Shown here: positions 54,022-63,771 of the stretch, piece by piece
Layout of the letters: each line of letters opens with the position of its first letter
Numbering within the stretch: position 1 is the first letter of the stretch
NCBI GenBank assembly: GCA_050251195.1
Contig: JBFWNG010000001.1
Coordinates: forward strand, 310,001 to 374,000
Origin: JBFWNG01 sp050251195
Lineage (GTDB): Bacteria; Bdellovibrionota_B; Oligoflexia; Oligoflexales; Oligoflexaceae
Reading direction: 5' to 3'
Length of the DNA stretch: 64,000 nucleotides
Made by a program: the position numbers and the translations under genes
Notes under the pieces: generated by a model
What the model was told of the DNA's origin: nothing
The model's input: only the letters and a program-made list of their open reading frames with translations
Database searches by the model: none

Positions 54022-55163
54022 ACTTCTCTCAGTACTTCATAAAACGCGTGAATATGAGCAAGAATGTTCGCACGTCCATCCTCATCGAGGGGGAAACTTT
54101 TTGCCGCGTTTTCTGCTTCTTCCTTGTGAGCTACAAAATGCTCTTTCGCTTTGATGAGCAAATCAGCCGGAAATTTTCCGTTCGTTCTCTTTAATATCCT
54201 TGCAGCTCTTTTGAACAGCATGGATTTCGTGGGATAGAAGTCCGCCGGGTTCGAATTGGATGTTACGGCTATCTCCGGAGAAACGAATGAGGACAGATCA
54301 AAATCCGAAGCAATGGGAATCAGCTTACCGGGCAATACCACGGCTTCGACGTTCCACACCGGAGGAGTGAACTCAGGGGGATTCAGGTCGAACATCCAGT
54401 CCTCGTTGCCAAACAATGCCTGGGCAAACATCACTCTCGCCTGCGCCTCCTTATCGACCGATGCGAAATCGGAGGCAGACCAAGTATGCTTCTCGTCCCA
54501 CACCTCGCTCGCGCCCATTCTGGCTGCTAAATCCTTAGCGTCTTCTAGGAGGAACGCCTGACGTGTGATGATACTTTTGCCCTCACCAATATCTTTGTCT
54601 TCCGTATCGACATAGGTAGCAAGAGCTGGTCGAGCTTTCTGCGAAGGAAGCTGGAGTATTTGGAGGATCTTGTAGGCGAGAGCCTCCCTATACGCGATTT
54701 TTTCATTTATCGCTCGGCCGAGGGGGCCGGTTTCTGGATCATTCTTGTTGTCACAATGGGTGCCAATTTTCACTCTGCCTTGCTGCTTACCGGGGGAATG
54801 AATCTTTGCCTTCAATTTAGGGAAAGGGCACGTCATGAGGCTGGCCTTTCCGCGAACCTCGAAGTCTGCGGAAATCTGATTTGATTCGGCGTTTTCATAC
54901 AACCAGGTTCCGACAAATTTTTCTTTGACGCGTTGACTATCCGGTACTGGGCGTCCGGCCTTTGCCGCGTCAAAGGCCGTTCGAAGCGGCGCTTTTATGG
55001 TAAATTGTATGATTGAGTCTCCGTTAAATAGATCGATATCGAGAGGAGTTGATTGAACGACGGAATCAACTCCAACCCGGGGAGACCTGCAGCAAAGGGC
55101 CAACAATGCGACCGATATCGGCCCCACTCTACGACAAGATTTGAGAAAATGCGCGCCTGGCAT
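54015..55163 (-). CDS. Lipoprotein with weak CotH/kinase-like features
   Basis: The ATG at 55163 gives a signal peptide ending in LALCC (tandem Cys); two ATGs about 40 bases further upstream would add a long basic leader. The 382-residue product has FAQALFGNEDWMFDLN in its second half and, about 30 residues later, KLIPIASDFDLSSFV. An N-D-W followed by D-F-D at such spacing is the pattern of the CotH and related atypical kinases. The flanking motifs (NEKIAYREALAYKILQ, ...RQAFLLEDAKDLAARMG) are consistent with that fold. If this is right it would phosphorylate or otherwise modify an envelope component. Confidence in the family is low; as a real gene it is solid. It overlaps the membrane-protein gene's end by seven bases, tail to tail. 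Confidence 0.55.
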   Translation of the reverse strand: MPGAHFLKSCRRVGPISVALLALCCRSPRVGVDSVVQSTPLDIDLFNGDSIIQFTIKAPLRTAFDAAKAGRPVPDSQRVKEKFVGTWLYENAESNQISADFEVRGKASLMTCPFPKLKAKIHSPGKQQGRVKIGTHCDNKNDPETGPLGRAINEKIAYREALAYKILQILQLPSQKARPALATYVDTEDKDIGEGKSIITRQAFLLEDAKDLAARMGASEVWDEKHTWSASDFASVDKEAQARVMFAQALFGNEDWMFDLNPPEFTPPVWNVEAVVLPGKLIPIASDFDLSSFVSPEIAVTSNSNPADFYPTKSMLFKRAARILKRTNGKFPADLLIKAKEHFVAHKEEAENAAKSFPLDEDGRANILAHIHAFYEVLREVY

Positions 55164-55258
55164 TCTGTAGCCCCGCAAAAATTTTGGGATATTTATTCTC
55201 ATCATAGCAGATTTCGCGAGTGGCACAAAGAATGCTTGTGGTTCCTTGGAGGTTTTTC

Positions 55259-56347
55259 ATGGGAAAAAAACTAGCTTTAGGGTTGTTGGCGGTACTTGTC
55301 GTCGGAGTCGTGCTGCGTCTTGCGTTACCCAATATGATTTTAGCTTTCGTCAACCACAAGCTTTCTCACGTTGGCGATTACAGCGGTAGGGTGGGCGATT
55401 TGAAGTTGGATATTATTGACGGCTTCTACCAGGTCTTTGACGTGAACATTGCCAAGGTTCAAGGAAACAAAGAACTTCCGCTGCTTCGCGCGCGATCAGC
55501 CCATTTTTCCGTGGATTGGGGGCATATTTTCGACAAGGAGCTGGTCGGCTCGGTCGTTGTTCGCGATGTCCATATGAACATCGTGGATTCGACGGTGGAG
55601 AAGGAGAAACAAATTGCCAAACAAACAGATTGGGAAGAACCCGTTCGGCAAATCTTTCCCTTTCGGATCGATTCGTTTGAACTTATCAACGGAACGTTGG
55701 AATTCTATAACTCTAACGTTACGCCCAAGATTCACGTCATAGTTCGCAACATAAATGTGGACGCGAAAAATCTGACGAACAGTCTGCGCCTTTCAGACAC
55801 TCTGATCAGCACGGTAAAAGCGAACGCCGTCGTCTTGGGCAGCGGCAAAGTTGACGTCACTCTCAGGCTCAATCCGATTGCGGAGAATATGTTCTTTGAT
55901 CTCAATGCGAAGGCGGCCAACATCGATTTGAAGAAGCTCAATGCCTTCAACCGACATTACCTCGGCATAGATCTTGAAAAGGGGGAGGCGGATGTGGTTG
56001 TTGAGATAGCGTGCGTCAACAACAGGATACAAGGGTATATTAAGCCTATTGCGCGTAATTTAGACGTTGCAGATTTCAAGGAAGATGTTCAGAAAGACGA
56101 TGACAGCCTCTGGACCTACCTGAAAGAACTCGTTATTGGGGCTACGGCGGAAGTTGCCGAGAACCAACCGAAAGACCAGCTTGGCACAAGAATTCCTATC
56201 GCGGGCACTGTTAGGAAACCCCGGACAAGTGTTTGGGTTGTGTTAGAAGAGATATTCCTCAACGCGGCAAGACGACCTCTTGGGTCTGATGTCGAACGAA
56301 GCGTTGATTTTGATACGGTGCGCGGCGAAAATAAATCCGCACATTAA
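55259..56347 (+). CDS. AsmA/DUF748-like envelope protein
   Basis: The ATG at 55259 has GGAGG six bases upstream. The 362-residue product has a single N-terminal membrane helix (LALGLLAVLVVGVVLRLAL). A long beta-rich periplasmic part follows, with repeated patterns of the AsmA superfamily: YSGRVGDLKLDIIDGFYQVFDVNIAKV, ARSAHFSVDWGHIFDKELVGSVVVRDVHMNIVD and FDLNAKAANIDLKKLNAF. Proteins of this type form grooves that carry phospholipids between membranes or organise the outer membrane. It is divergent from the CotH-like gene. Confidence 0.75.
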   Translation: MGKKLALGLLAVLVVGVVLRLALPNMILAFVNHKLSHVGDYSGRVGDLKLDIIDGFYQVFDVNIAKVQGNKELPLLRARSAHFSVDWGHIFDKELVGSVVVRDVHMNIVDSTVEKEKQIAKQTDWEEPVRQIFPFRIDSFELINGTLEFYNSNVTPKIHVIVRNINVDAKNLTNSLRLSDTLISTVKANAVVLGSGKVDVTLRLNPIAENMFFDLNAKAANIDLKKLNAFNRHYLGIDLEKGEADVVVEIACVNNRIQGYIKPIARNLDVADFKEDVQKDDDSLWTYLKELVIGATAEVAENQPKDQLGTRIPIAGTVRKPRTSVWVVLEEIFLNAARRPLGSDVERSVDFDTVRGENKSAH

Positions 56348-56541
56348 ATGAAGCTCAACAGCTGGTTCCGCGCCTTGCAAAACAACAACTTAAGTCGTTA
56401 GTGAACCGTTTTCCCTTCACGCTAAAACCATTCGGTGTCACGAAAATACTACGCGATTTAGCGTTGCTCATGTTTATTTTTTACGTTAGTACGAACACTA
56501 CAAATTAAAACCAAGTGTCCACAAATCTGAAGAGGTATAAC

Positions 56542-57705
56542 GTGAAAATTTTCACAGTCGGCGGGATTTTTCTATCTCTTGCCATGAGCACGCAAGTACT
56601 CGGTTCAGCACAAGGAATAAACGTAAACGTCAACCTGTCGCAAAACGGCCAGTGTGTTAGAAATGTTGAGGTTAACTTCGCTGAACCCGTGAATCGCGCT
56701 ACACTGATGGGTAGCGTTATACTAGCAGGAGAAGAGAATATCCGCCGAGCCTTGGTCTTGACTGAAGGCGACCAGACAAGCTCGCGCTTTGTTTTTGCTG
56801 CAGCTCATAAATCTTTTTGCCGTGTCCAAGGCTTTGAAAAGGTGGTCGTCAAGCGCGGCATTAAGATGACCTCTGGAAAAAACCTCGAAAGAGACGTTAG
56901 CTGGCCGATCTGGTCCAATGCGTTCGATGCCGCTCCCGACAGCGAACAATGGACAAATATGGATCCAAAAGGGAGTTGTCCGGGAGTAGGTTGTCTCTTC
57001 ACGAGTTTAGGAAAGATTTCATCGGCTCTCTATCGAATCGCCGCTTGGCAAAACTCTGAAAAATCTAACTCGATCTATAAGACTGGCGGTCTGAAACTTC
57101 TTCCTATGGGTCAAACGGCTCTCGAACCATATAGTCCCGTCAATCGCAAGAACCACTACGGCAATAACGATACGATCTTTGTGCTGCGCAAGGCTTCAAA
57201 GTTTCTAGAGTTTCTTTATCCCGAAAGAACACCTGTGAGAATAGCGGACCTTAGCGCCTCCGACGGCAATACGCCAAGAACCTCAAGCGGAACCTACACG
57301 CACCCGCAAGGAGCCCACGTCAAAGGTCAAGACGTCGATATCTCCTACGTGGAAATGGGAGACGGAAGTTTGGACTGGGAAAAGAACTTCTGGCTCGTAT
57401 ACAGCATAATCCAATCCACCGGAGTGGATCTTGTCATCACCGCTTTCAAGGATCAATTCATCGATATGGCGGAATTCGCCTACCAACACGGCATGATCAA
57501 CAAAATTGCCCGCGCGCGATTTAACAAGCTGAGCTATGACACCGAAATGAATCACGACAAGCATTTGCATGTTTCCATTCGAAATAGCGTCAACAATTAC
57601 AAGTCGCGAAGATTCATGTTGTCCGACGATGTTTACAGTTGCTACCTTGCTCTTGATCCGCGGTATTCTGGCGGGGATTTGAACTTCTGTGGCGATCCGT
57701 CGTAA
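56542..57705 (+). CDS. MepA-like LAS-family murein endopeptidase (secreted)
   Basis: GTG at 56542 is chosen because AGAGG lies six bases before it and a signal peptide follows (MKIFTVGGIFLSLAMSTQVLGSA); an earlier in-frame GTG lacks one. The 387-residue product has the LAS metallopeptidase zinc motifs near residues 257-270 (HPQGAHVKGQDVDISY, where H-x-x-G-x-D-V-D is the first ligand block) and near 335 (NHDKHLHVSI, second block). MepA cleaves the D-Ala-mDAP cross-link in peptidoglycan. The N-terminal 200 residues have no counterpart in MepA and contain six Cys; they may target the enzyme. A candidate hairpin lies 40 bases after the stop. Confidence 0.72.
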   Translation: MKIFTVGGIFLSLAMSTQVLGSAQGINVNVNLSQNGQCVRNVEVNFAEPVNRATLMGSVILAGEENIRRALVLTEGDQTSSRFVFAAAHKSFCRVQGFEKVVVKRGIKMTSGKNLERDVSWPIWSNAFDAAPDSEQWTNMDPKGSCPGVGCLFTSLGKISSALYRIAAWQNSEKSNSIYKTGGLKLLPMGQTALEPYSPVNRKNHYGNNDTIFVLRKASKFLEFLYPERTPVRIADLSASDGNTPRTSSGTYTHPQGAHVKGQDVDISYVEMGDGSLDWEKNFWLVYSIIQSTGVDLVITAFKDQFIDMAEFAYQHGMINKIARARFNKLSYDTEMNHDKHLHVSIRNSVNNYKSRRFMLSDDVYSCYLALDPRYSGGDLNFCGDPS

Positions 57706-57743
57706 AGATGCCCGACGCGCATCGGTCTTGGCACAAAGAAACA

Positions 57744-57771
57744 GGGCACTGTCCTCGGTAGGAAAGTGCCC
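57744..57771 (+). terminator. Imperfect hairpin after the MepA-like gene
   Basis: Arms GGGCACT (57744) / AGTGCCC (57765) with an inner TCCT / AGGA pair. No T-run follows, so it is a weak candidate; it may serve the converging gene at 57799 as well. Confidence 0.4.
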
Positions 57772-57798
57772 CTAAAAATCGTCTCAAAGTGGTCAAAT

Positions 57799-58317
57799 TT
57801 ACTCGACGAAGCCGATGCCTGAACAAGTGTTGTAAGTTTCGCCAGTTTTTTCGCTTAACACGATGCCTGGGTCTTGTTGAACGCGTTCTTCAATCTTAGG
57901 AGTGCAGTACTCGTTCAAGTCTTGGATTTGTTCCAGTTGTTCGCAAGTGAGTTCGATGTCAACAGCAGGAACGCTTTCTTTATAACGCTCAAGAATAGCA
58001 CAGTCTGTAGTTGTTCCTTCAATCTCGTGCGAAACACCGTAGAACGGCACTTCGAAGTTCTTCATACGTGCAGAAGCTCCGATTTCACGAATGTTTGGCA
58101 AAAGTTTTTGTGCACCTTTTGCTGGTTTCCAAACGTGAGAAATTTGGCTGCATGTGATTTGAACTTTGGGTGGTTTAATTTGCTGGTTCGCTGTTAATTC
58201 CGCGCATTTGTCTTTGAGCGAAGACAGATCGAAGCCAGTGCCTTGTTGTCCTTGTCCCTCACCAAAAGCGAGAGAAGATGCGAGAACGGCCGGTAGAATC
58301 ACCATTAATCTTTTCAT
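57799..58317 (-). CDS. Secreted Cys-containing protein of unknown function
   Basis: The ATG at 58317 has GGAGG five bases upstream. The 172-residue product has a signal peptide ending near SSLAFG and six Cys in the mature part (DKCAEL, ITCSQI, TDCAIL, LTCEQL, EYCTPK, NTCSGI), probably three disulphides. The region around FEVPFYGVSHEIEG and the Gln/Glu-rich C-terminal helices have no match I recognise. Confidence 0.7.
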   Translation of the reverse strand: MKRLMVILPAVLASSLAFGEGQGQQGTGFDLSSLKDKCAELTANQQIKPPKVQITCSQISHVWKPAKGAQKLLPNIREIGASARMKNFEVPFYGVSHEIEGTTTDCAILERYKESVPAVDIELTCEQLEQIQDLNEYCTPKIEERVQQDPGIVLSEKTGETYNTCSGIGFVE

Positions 58318-58395
58318 TACTTCCTCCAAATAAGTGTTATTTTCTCTTCAATCCTAGCCCCAGCGCTGCTGCCAGGGTGTGAATGGAAGTCGTAG

Positions 58396-60288
58396 TTAGT
58401 TCACAGGAGTTCCTTCTGCAAAAATCCGATCTATAAGTTTTAGCCCCTTTGCAACTTCTGGGTTGATCGGTGATAGCCCTGCGTCGCCATTTTGCGGCAA
58501 GAAGACTATGTCGGGGTGCTCGCTGAGCGATGTACCGATCCACTCGCCATAAATGACTCTCGCCTTGCCGTCCTGTTGATCCTTGTTGTTCACATAAAAT
58601 CGGTATTCGTAAACAGGCGCTTTCAGATCCGTTGGGTTCGTCGGGTTCTCTTCGATGCTAACGCGATTCTTGACAAGATACGGCCAGGCTTTGACGACGT
58701 ATGCATTTTCTCTGGTGATATCCTTGTCGATGGTCCATCGAACGCGGAACAACGGTCGACTCCAAACTTCGGGACCCGGGTCCTCGTCAATCACAATGGC
58801 TTGGCTTTTGACGCCGATGACTTCCTGAACAATCCGATGAAAGGCCTCCGGTCTAAGATCTTGTATTTCGCCATCGGTGACATGAGACCCGTAGTAGCGA
58901 TTGCCATAAATTTTTGCTTGGTAACCTTCGTGCTTCTTAATCAAGAGTGCCTTCTGATCCGAAATGCTGAAGGTGACGTTAGCGAATTTTATTGGAGTCT
59001 TGGGTTCTGGTGTTCGTATTGATGCAAGCGCCCATGCGTCGCAGAGACCAGCCCAATCCGCATCATCTGGAGAGTAGCGGGAGAATTCCCATGCTGCCGA
59101 TTCTAACGGTGCGTTGCGGTCTATGGCTGACGCCACACGGTCAAGCTTCGCGAGCGGAGATTCCGGTTTTCCAAACAGATCGTCTTTGCGCTTAGGATAC
59201 CAATATCCGCTCCACGGCATGCCTGTCTTTGCTTTTACTTCCTCGGGGATGGAGCGACCGTTTTGGTCCTTATCAGATGGTTTTATATAGAGCGCTCCAT
59301 ATTCTTCGAAGACTTGTGCTACAGCTTTACTTTCGGAAGCGGAGTACGGTCTAAATCCTTGTTGTTGATCGAGGAGCGCCTTAAGCTGTTCGTAGCTCTT
59401 TTCTAAGTCTGCAATGGTCTTGGGGTCGACAGGCTCGTCGCCTCGCAAGGTGTCGAGAAGCTCGAGCTTGTAGTTCACTTCGAGATCGATCTTGCGTACG
59501 TTGTCTATGGAATTGGGGTCCTGATTTTCGAGAGATGCTTTCCGTTCGGCTCTAAGGCGTACAATGTCTTCTTCGGTCTCCCGACATCGTGTTTCATATT
59601 CGGGTGCGCAAATCATTCCGGGCAAGGCACCGTTGGGTTTCTTTTCAAAATCAATTTGCTGAAGAATCTCCCAAAGTCGTTCATAGTCACTGCTCAGCTG
59701 TTGACCGGCATTTTGAGCATCTTCTGCGTGCTCGAACAGTTTAAGGTAGAGATATTTTAATTCCAGAGAGGTCGCAGCAGACGAGGGACTTTCTTCTTCG
59801 GATGCGGATGTTTCCGACTTATAGAAATCTTCGACTTCTCGGATTTGAGTTTGGCTTTCTCGGATCTGCACACAGCGATCGGTTTCTCTTTCATCATCCT
59901 GTTTACACTGGTTGATTTGATCCTTTCTTTCGGAGGATTCTCCCTCGGCTCTGAGTTCGTCAAGGTCGTGTTTCAGGATTTCCTTCATGCGGTTGTATTC
60001 CGCATCGACATCCTGGGCTTCTCGTCTGCCTTCGGCTCCTTGACGGTATGCCTCAATGAGTTCCAATCTTTGATTGTATTCGACGGTGTATTGAACGGCG
60101 TCGGTGTATTTATGACTTTCGAGTGCTTCTTCGCGGAGTGAACGAAATTCGTCGGCTTCTGCCTTCAGGCTGTTGCAACGAGTATCGCTTTTGCCGCACC
60201 CTCGTGATCCACTATGAGATTTTGTGCAGCCACTGGCCACAAATAGGAAGCTCACAAATCCTGTGGTCAAAATTCCACGTATCACCAT
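58396..60288 (-). CDS. Coiled-coil lipoprotein with C-terminal transglutaminase-elicitor-like domain
   Basis: The ATG at 60288 gives a signal peptide ending in ASGC. Residues about 35-330 of this 630-residue protein are largely helical and charged, with several coiled-coil segments. A domain related to that of the gene at 3005-4183 follows: PWSGYWYPKRK, WAGLCDAWALAS (Cys but Asp in place of the His), EVWSRPLFRVRW and VIYGEWIGTSLSEHPDIVFLP. The order is the same in the two proteins. It differs in having Cys-Asp-Ala-Trp where the other has Cys-His-Gly-Trp, so it may have changed or lost its activity. Family call by shared landmarks only. Confidence 0.6.
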   Translation of the reverse strand: MVIRGILTTGFVSFLFVASGCTKSHSGSRGCGKSDTRCNSLKAEADEFRSLREEALESHKYTDAVQYTVEYNQRLELIEAYRQGAEGRREAQDVDAEYNRMKEILKHDLDELRAEGESSERKDQINQCKQDDERETDRCVQIRESQTQIREVEDFYKSETSASEEESPSSAATSLELKYLYLKLFEHAEDAQNAGQQLSSDYERLWEILQQIDFEKKPNGALPGMICAPEYETRCRETEEDIVRLRAERKASLENQDPNSIDNVRKIDLEVNYKLELLDTLRGDEPVDPKTIADLEKSYEQLKALLDQQQGFRPYSASESKAVAQVFEEYGALYIKPSDKDQNGRSIPEEVKAKTGMPWSGYWYPKRKDDLFGKPESPLAKLDRVASAIDRNAPLESAAWEFSRYSPDDADWAGLCDAWALASIRTPEPKTPIKFANVTFSISDQKALLIKKHEGYQAKIYGNRYYGSHVTDGEIQDLRPEAFHRIVQEVIGVKSQAIVIDEDPGPEVWSRPLFRVRWTIDKDITRENAYVVKAWPYLVKNRVSIEENPTNPTDLKAPVYEYRFYVNNKDQQDGKARVIYGEWIGTSLSEHPDIVFLPQNGDAGLSPINPEVAKGLKLIDRIFAEGTPVN

Positions 60289-60524
60289 GTTGTCCCCCAA
60301 AGAGTAAAACCATTCCCCAATCATCGGGTAGTGACTGAGCATCTGCAAACAACGTGCCCGTCTCAAAAAAAACAGATGAAAGTAGGATGAAGGCAAAAAT
60401 GTGATGATTAACGCGCAAAAGAGGGGACTAAATCACGTTTTGACGTAGTGATATTGAATCGTCGCTCCTTCGTGGTGTTACCAAAATGAGACGGAAATGA
60501 AGAATTATTGAAGGTAGAAAATGC

Positions 60525-60560
60525 AAATCCCGAAACAAAAGGTTTCTTTTGTTTCGGGAT
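60525..60560 (-). terminator. Long hairpin terminator of the gene at 60580
   Basis: A perfect 15-bp stem (ATCCCGAAACAAAAG / CTTTTGTTTCGGGAT) with a four-base loop, 20 bases after the stop on the minus strand. The T-run is short, but the stem is strong. Confidence 0.85.
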
Positions 60561-60579
60561 AAAGAAGGTTCGCTAAACC

Positions 60580-60978
60580 TTAGTAATTCATGTAAAGGTG
60601 CGCTCTTGATTCTCTGAGGGTATATGGATCAAAAAAGAGAATCTTGCAGCCGCTTGAATCCGTTCCTGCTGCCCATGATACTTTCACTTCATAGATGTCA
60701 AACGTGGCGTCGCCGTGAATCGAGGTGCTGATAAAAGTAATGTCACCGATGGTGCATTCGAAGTCACCGTAGGTTTCTTCCACCGTCAATTGAGGCAAAA
60801 GTAGGGGAGATTGATTCACAGGACGAATGACGGTTCCGCGAAGCGTGATGATATCTTGGCCGGCAACATCGATTTCGGTGATTTCGTTGTTCTTTACTTC
60901 GTAGAAGTCGCCTTGGGCGAAAGCATGAATAGGTGCAAGAGACAGTGCGAGAGTAGCAAGCAATTTGACAAGTTTCAT
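60580..60978 (-). CDS. Small secreted protein of unknown function
   Basis: The ATG at 60978 is chosen because the product then opens with a clear signal peptide (MKLVKLLATLALSLAPIHAFA); AAGGAAA lies about ten bases upstream. The mature part is about 111 residues, beta-rich (QDIITLRGTVIRPVNQ, YGDFECTIGDITFIST) with two Cys that may pair. The frame is open further upstream but without signal features. A strong terminator follows. Confidence 0.7.
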   Translation of the reverse strand: MKLVKLLATLALSLAPIHAFAQGDFYEVKNNEITEIDVAGQDIITLRGTVIRPVNQSPLLLPQLTVEETYGDFECTIGDITFISTSIHGDATFDIYEVKVSWAAGTDSSGCKILFFDPYTLRESRAHLYMNY

Positions 60979-61226
60979 ATAGGTGTTTTCCTTTCTAATA
61001 AAACGACAGAATCTTGTAGCGCAGCGACGAGGGAGTGTCAAACACCAAAGATGAAGGAGTGTTTCATAGGCGCCATGGTCAGCGCGTAGCGATCCTTTGG
61101 AGAAAAAGCGCCAAAAGCCTGTCCCCAACAAGGTAAAGGATCCCGTGAAATCAACATGTTAGCGATGAGATCCTTCAGGGCTGACGCCCTTCTGGAGGTT
61201 TCTGACGTATCTTGTGTCAGAACTGA

Positions 61227-63764
61227 CTAAAGCGATTGTCCGCTTCGCCAGCGAAATTCAGAGCGGGAACGGACGAACAAAGTGGCAAGAAACGGAATAG
61301 CCAAAGAAGCGAAGAGACCTGTGAAGGCCAGAGAAAGATCGACGGTGGCACGGTCAAAGACGTTCTTGACGATGATGTAACTCATGACCGCTCCCGAAGC
61401 AGTCGCCACAACCACTGCGCCAAGGGTGAGAACCGATATTTCTGTGAAAACCAGTCGTGGAAGCATCTTTTCGGCGCCCCCCAGCAAAGTAATCATCTGA
61501 TAGTCCCGACGACGGGTATGAAGCCGGTGTTGCAGAATCATGCCTATGACGACAAGACCCACCAGGAGGGAGAAAGCAGACATGAAATTTATGATCAGAG
61601 AAAGCTTTGAAACCATGGATAGAACTTGTTCGATGATCGGCTTTACATTAACGACGGACATATTGGGGAACCGGTTGGCGATTTCCGTTTGCATGGCGTA
61701 AATCCCGGCCATGTTCCCTACGCCCGCTACAGAACCAACGAAGGTTTTTGGAGCGTCCCGAAGAGGGCCGGGTTCGAGGATGATAAAGAAATTTGGATCG
61801 AAGTTTGTCCAATTGACTTTTCGTAAATTGACCACTTCTCCTTCTATTTCTTTCCCCATAATGTCGAAGGTGACGATATCGTTGATTTCTAGGCCGACTC
61901 GGCTTGCGTAGTTTTGTTCTAGCGAGACTTTGGCATATTTCGATCGGGATTCGGCGAATGAAACTCCCTCCACAATGGGATTGTCGGGAAAGTTCGTTTC
62001 GAAGTAACTGATGTTGACGCTTCGGTTGCGTGCCTGTCCGCTCCTTTGGTCCTCACGCATCGGCGAGTCGTCGTCGTCCGACCGCGTGCGCAAGACTTCA
62101 CCGTTTATTTTCGTCATTCTACCCCTGACCATCGGTGCGAATTTATAGCTGATGTCTTTTGAGGCATCGTAGAAGGATTTTAGATCGGCAAGTTGGTCTT
62201 CTTGAATGTCGAAGACAAAGAGATCTGCGCGACGGTCGCTTGGACGTTCCAATTCAACGGCGAGCGTGGACCTCAGGTGGGCCGCGATTGATATGAGAAG
62301 AGTGCTGAGTCCCAAAGCGACGATGAACAGGTTCGTGTGAGTCGGACTTCGGGTTAGGAATCGCGTGCTCAGCTTGAGAGTAATGGGTTTTTGAAAATTG
62401 GCTTTGGCCAGCGATGCGATAAGAATTTTTGATGTTAAATAGAAGACTACGACGGAGATCACGACAATTCCGCAAAACAAGAGGCCGGTAAAGTACGAAT
62501 GCGACTTCCAAACGGCGACAGCGGCAAAAAGAAGCACCGCGGGAGTTAGCCAAAGGAGGCCAATTCGAGAGGAGCTTGGTGTCTGAGGTTCTTCCCGAAA
62601 GAGCGATGAAGGTTTAACCTTGAAAACTGACAGGCAGAAGGGGAGGCACACAAGAAAAGGGAACACTATACTTACGGCCAATATCTTAGTCGTGCTGATC
62701 CAGGACAATGACGACGTGGGCGGAAGCGTCACGAACTGTTCGAACACCTTTTGAAACAACGGCAAGGCCAAGGCGCTGCCCAATACGGTGAGTATGCTCG
62801 CTATGGAACTTAGCAAGGTAATGCGCCCGAGGTATGACATGACAATCCTCAACGGAGAAGTTCCGAGGCAGAGGAAGAGAGCTATTTCGTTTTTTTTGGA
62901 AGCTAGGTAACTCCGAAATTGGTAGCTGACGCCGGTTGCCGTCAAGAGAACGCAGATGAGGGAAATCAGCCAAAGATAATCGGTAAGGTAATTGATGACC
63001 CGAGCGCGGCCATTTTCATGGTCGTCGTGTGTCTGAATTCGGACTGCCGGATCCTTGATGAACTCGGCCAACGCCTTTTTCGCATCGGAGGGCTTATGCT
63101 GAGGCGGAATTTTTAGATAAAGGGTTTCCATTGTGACGCTACCCTTTTGGAAAAGTCCGGTCGCTTCCACGAGACTGCGGTCGATATAGATTCGGGGCGC
63201 GAGATCGAAGCTGTTGAGGCCCACCGTGGTGTCTGATTGGACGGTATGGGACAAGCGCAGAGTCTGGTCTCCGAGGGCGACTTCGTCGCCGGGTTGTGCG
63301 GCAAGTCTTGCCATCACTTCTGGGGACGCCCAGATGGCTTTATCGCTGTGCATTTGCGCGATCGTGGAAGTTGTTTCGTCCTGGTCCTTTCCGGTTATTT
63401 TACCGTACAACGGAAATCCCGGGTCGACGGCTCTGACATTGACGAGCAACGATTTGTCGGAAGTCCCCGGTGCTCCTGGCTTGCGAAGCATGGTGTAAAA
63501 GCTTACCGATTCGACAACGTCCCAGCCTTCGGCGGATGCGTGACCTCGCACCTTCGCTTTCACTTCGTCGCTAAAATCTATTCGAGACGAGATCGACAGA
63601 TCGGCGCTCAGCAGGTTTTGGGAAATGTCGTCGACTGCGGCGTCGAAGCTGTCTTTAAATTGCTCTAAAATGCCGAATGACAGAAAGCCAAGCCAGTTGA
63701 CGAGAACAATGGCCAAACTCATTTTTTTGTTCCACCAAAGATCTTTGAAGATGAGCTTGAGCAT
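61227..63764 (-). CDS. FtsX-type ABC transporter permease (YbbP-like)
   Basis: The ATG at 63764 opens with MLKLIFKDLWWNKKMSLAIVLVNWLGFL, the usual start of an FtsX-like permease. The 845-residue length and about ten membrane segments fit the YbbP type: a first periplasmic domain after TM1, an FtsX block around residues 270-400 (TDYLWLISLICVLLTATGVSY), further TM pairs, a second periplasmic domain and a final FtsX block (QTEIANRFPNMSVVNVKPII, MISLLVGLVVIGMIL-type helices, QMITLLGGAEK). The ATPase gene lies seven bases upstream on the same strand. Such pairs move lipids, lipoproteins or amphiphiles, or drive mechanotransmission; the substrate is unknown. Confidence 0.87.
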   Translation of the reverse strand: MLKLIFKDLWWNKKMSLAIVLVNWLGFLSFGILEQFKDSFDAAVDDISQNLLSADLSISSRIDFSDEVKAKVRGHASAEGWDVVESVSFYTMLRKPGAPGTSDKSLLVNVRAVDPGFPLYGKITGKDQDETTSTIAQMHSDKAIWASPEVMARLAAQPGDEVALGDQTLRLSHTVQSDTTVGLNSFDLAPRIYIDRSLVEATGLFQKGSVTMETLYLKIPPQHKPSDAKKALAEFIKDPAVRIQTHDDHENGRARVINYLTDYLWLISLICVLLTATGVSYQFRSYLASKKNEIALFLCLGTSPLRIVMSYLGRITLLSSIASILTVLGSALALPLFQKVFEQFVTLPPTSSLSWISTTKILAVSIVFPFLVCLPFCLSVFKVKPSSLFREEPQTPSSSRIGLLWLTPAVLLFAAVAVWKSHSYFTGLLFCGIVVISVVVFYLTSKILIASLAKANFQKPITLKLSTRFLTRSPTHTNLFIVALGLSTLLISIAAHLRSTLAVELERPSDRRADLFVFDIQEDQLADLKSFYDASKDISYKFAPMVRGRMTKINGEVLRTRSDDDDSPMREDQRSGQARNRSVNISYFETNFPDNPIVEGVSFAESRSKYAKVSLEQNYASRVGLEINDIVTFDIMGKEIEGEVVNLRKVNWTNFDPNFFIILEPGPLRDAPKTFVGSVAGVGNMAGIYAMQTEIANRFPNMSVVNVKPIIEQVLSMVSKLSLIINFMSAFSLLVGLVVIGMILQHRLHTRRRDYQMITLLGGAEKMLPRLVFTEISVLTLGAVVVATASGAVMSYIIVKNVFDRATVDLSLAFTGLFASLAIPFLATLFVRSRSEFRWRSGQSL

Positions 63765-63771
63765 CGCTTGC

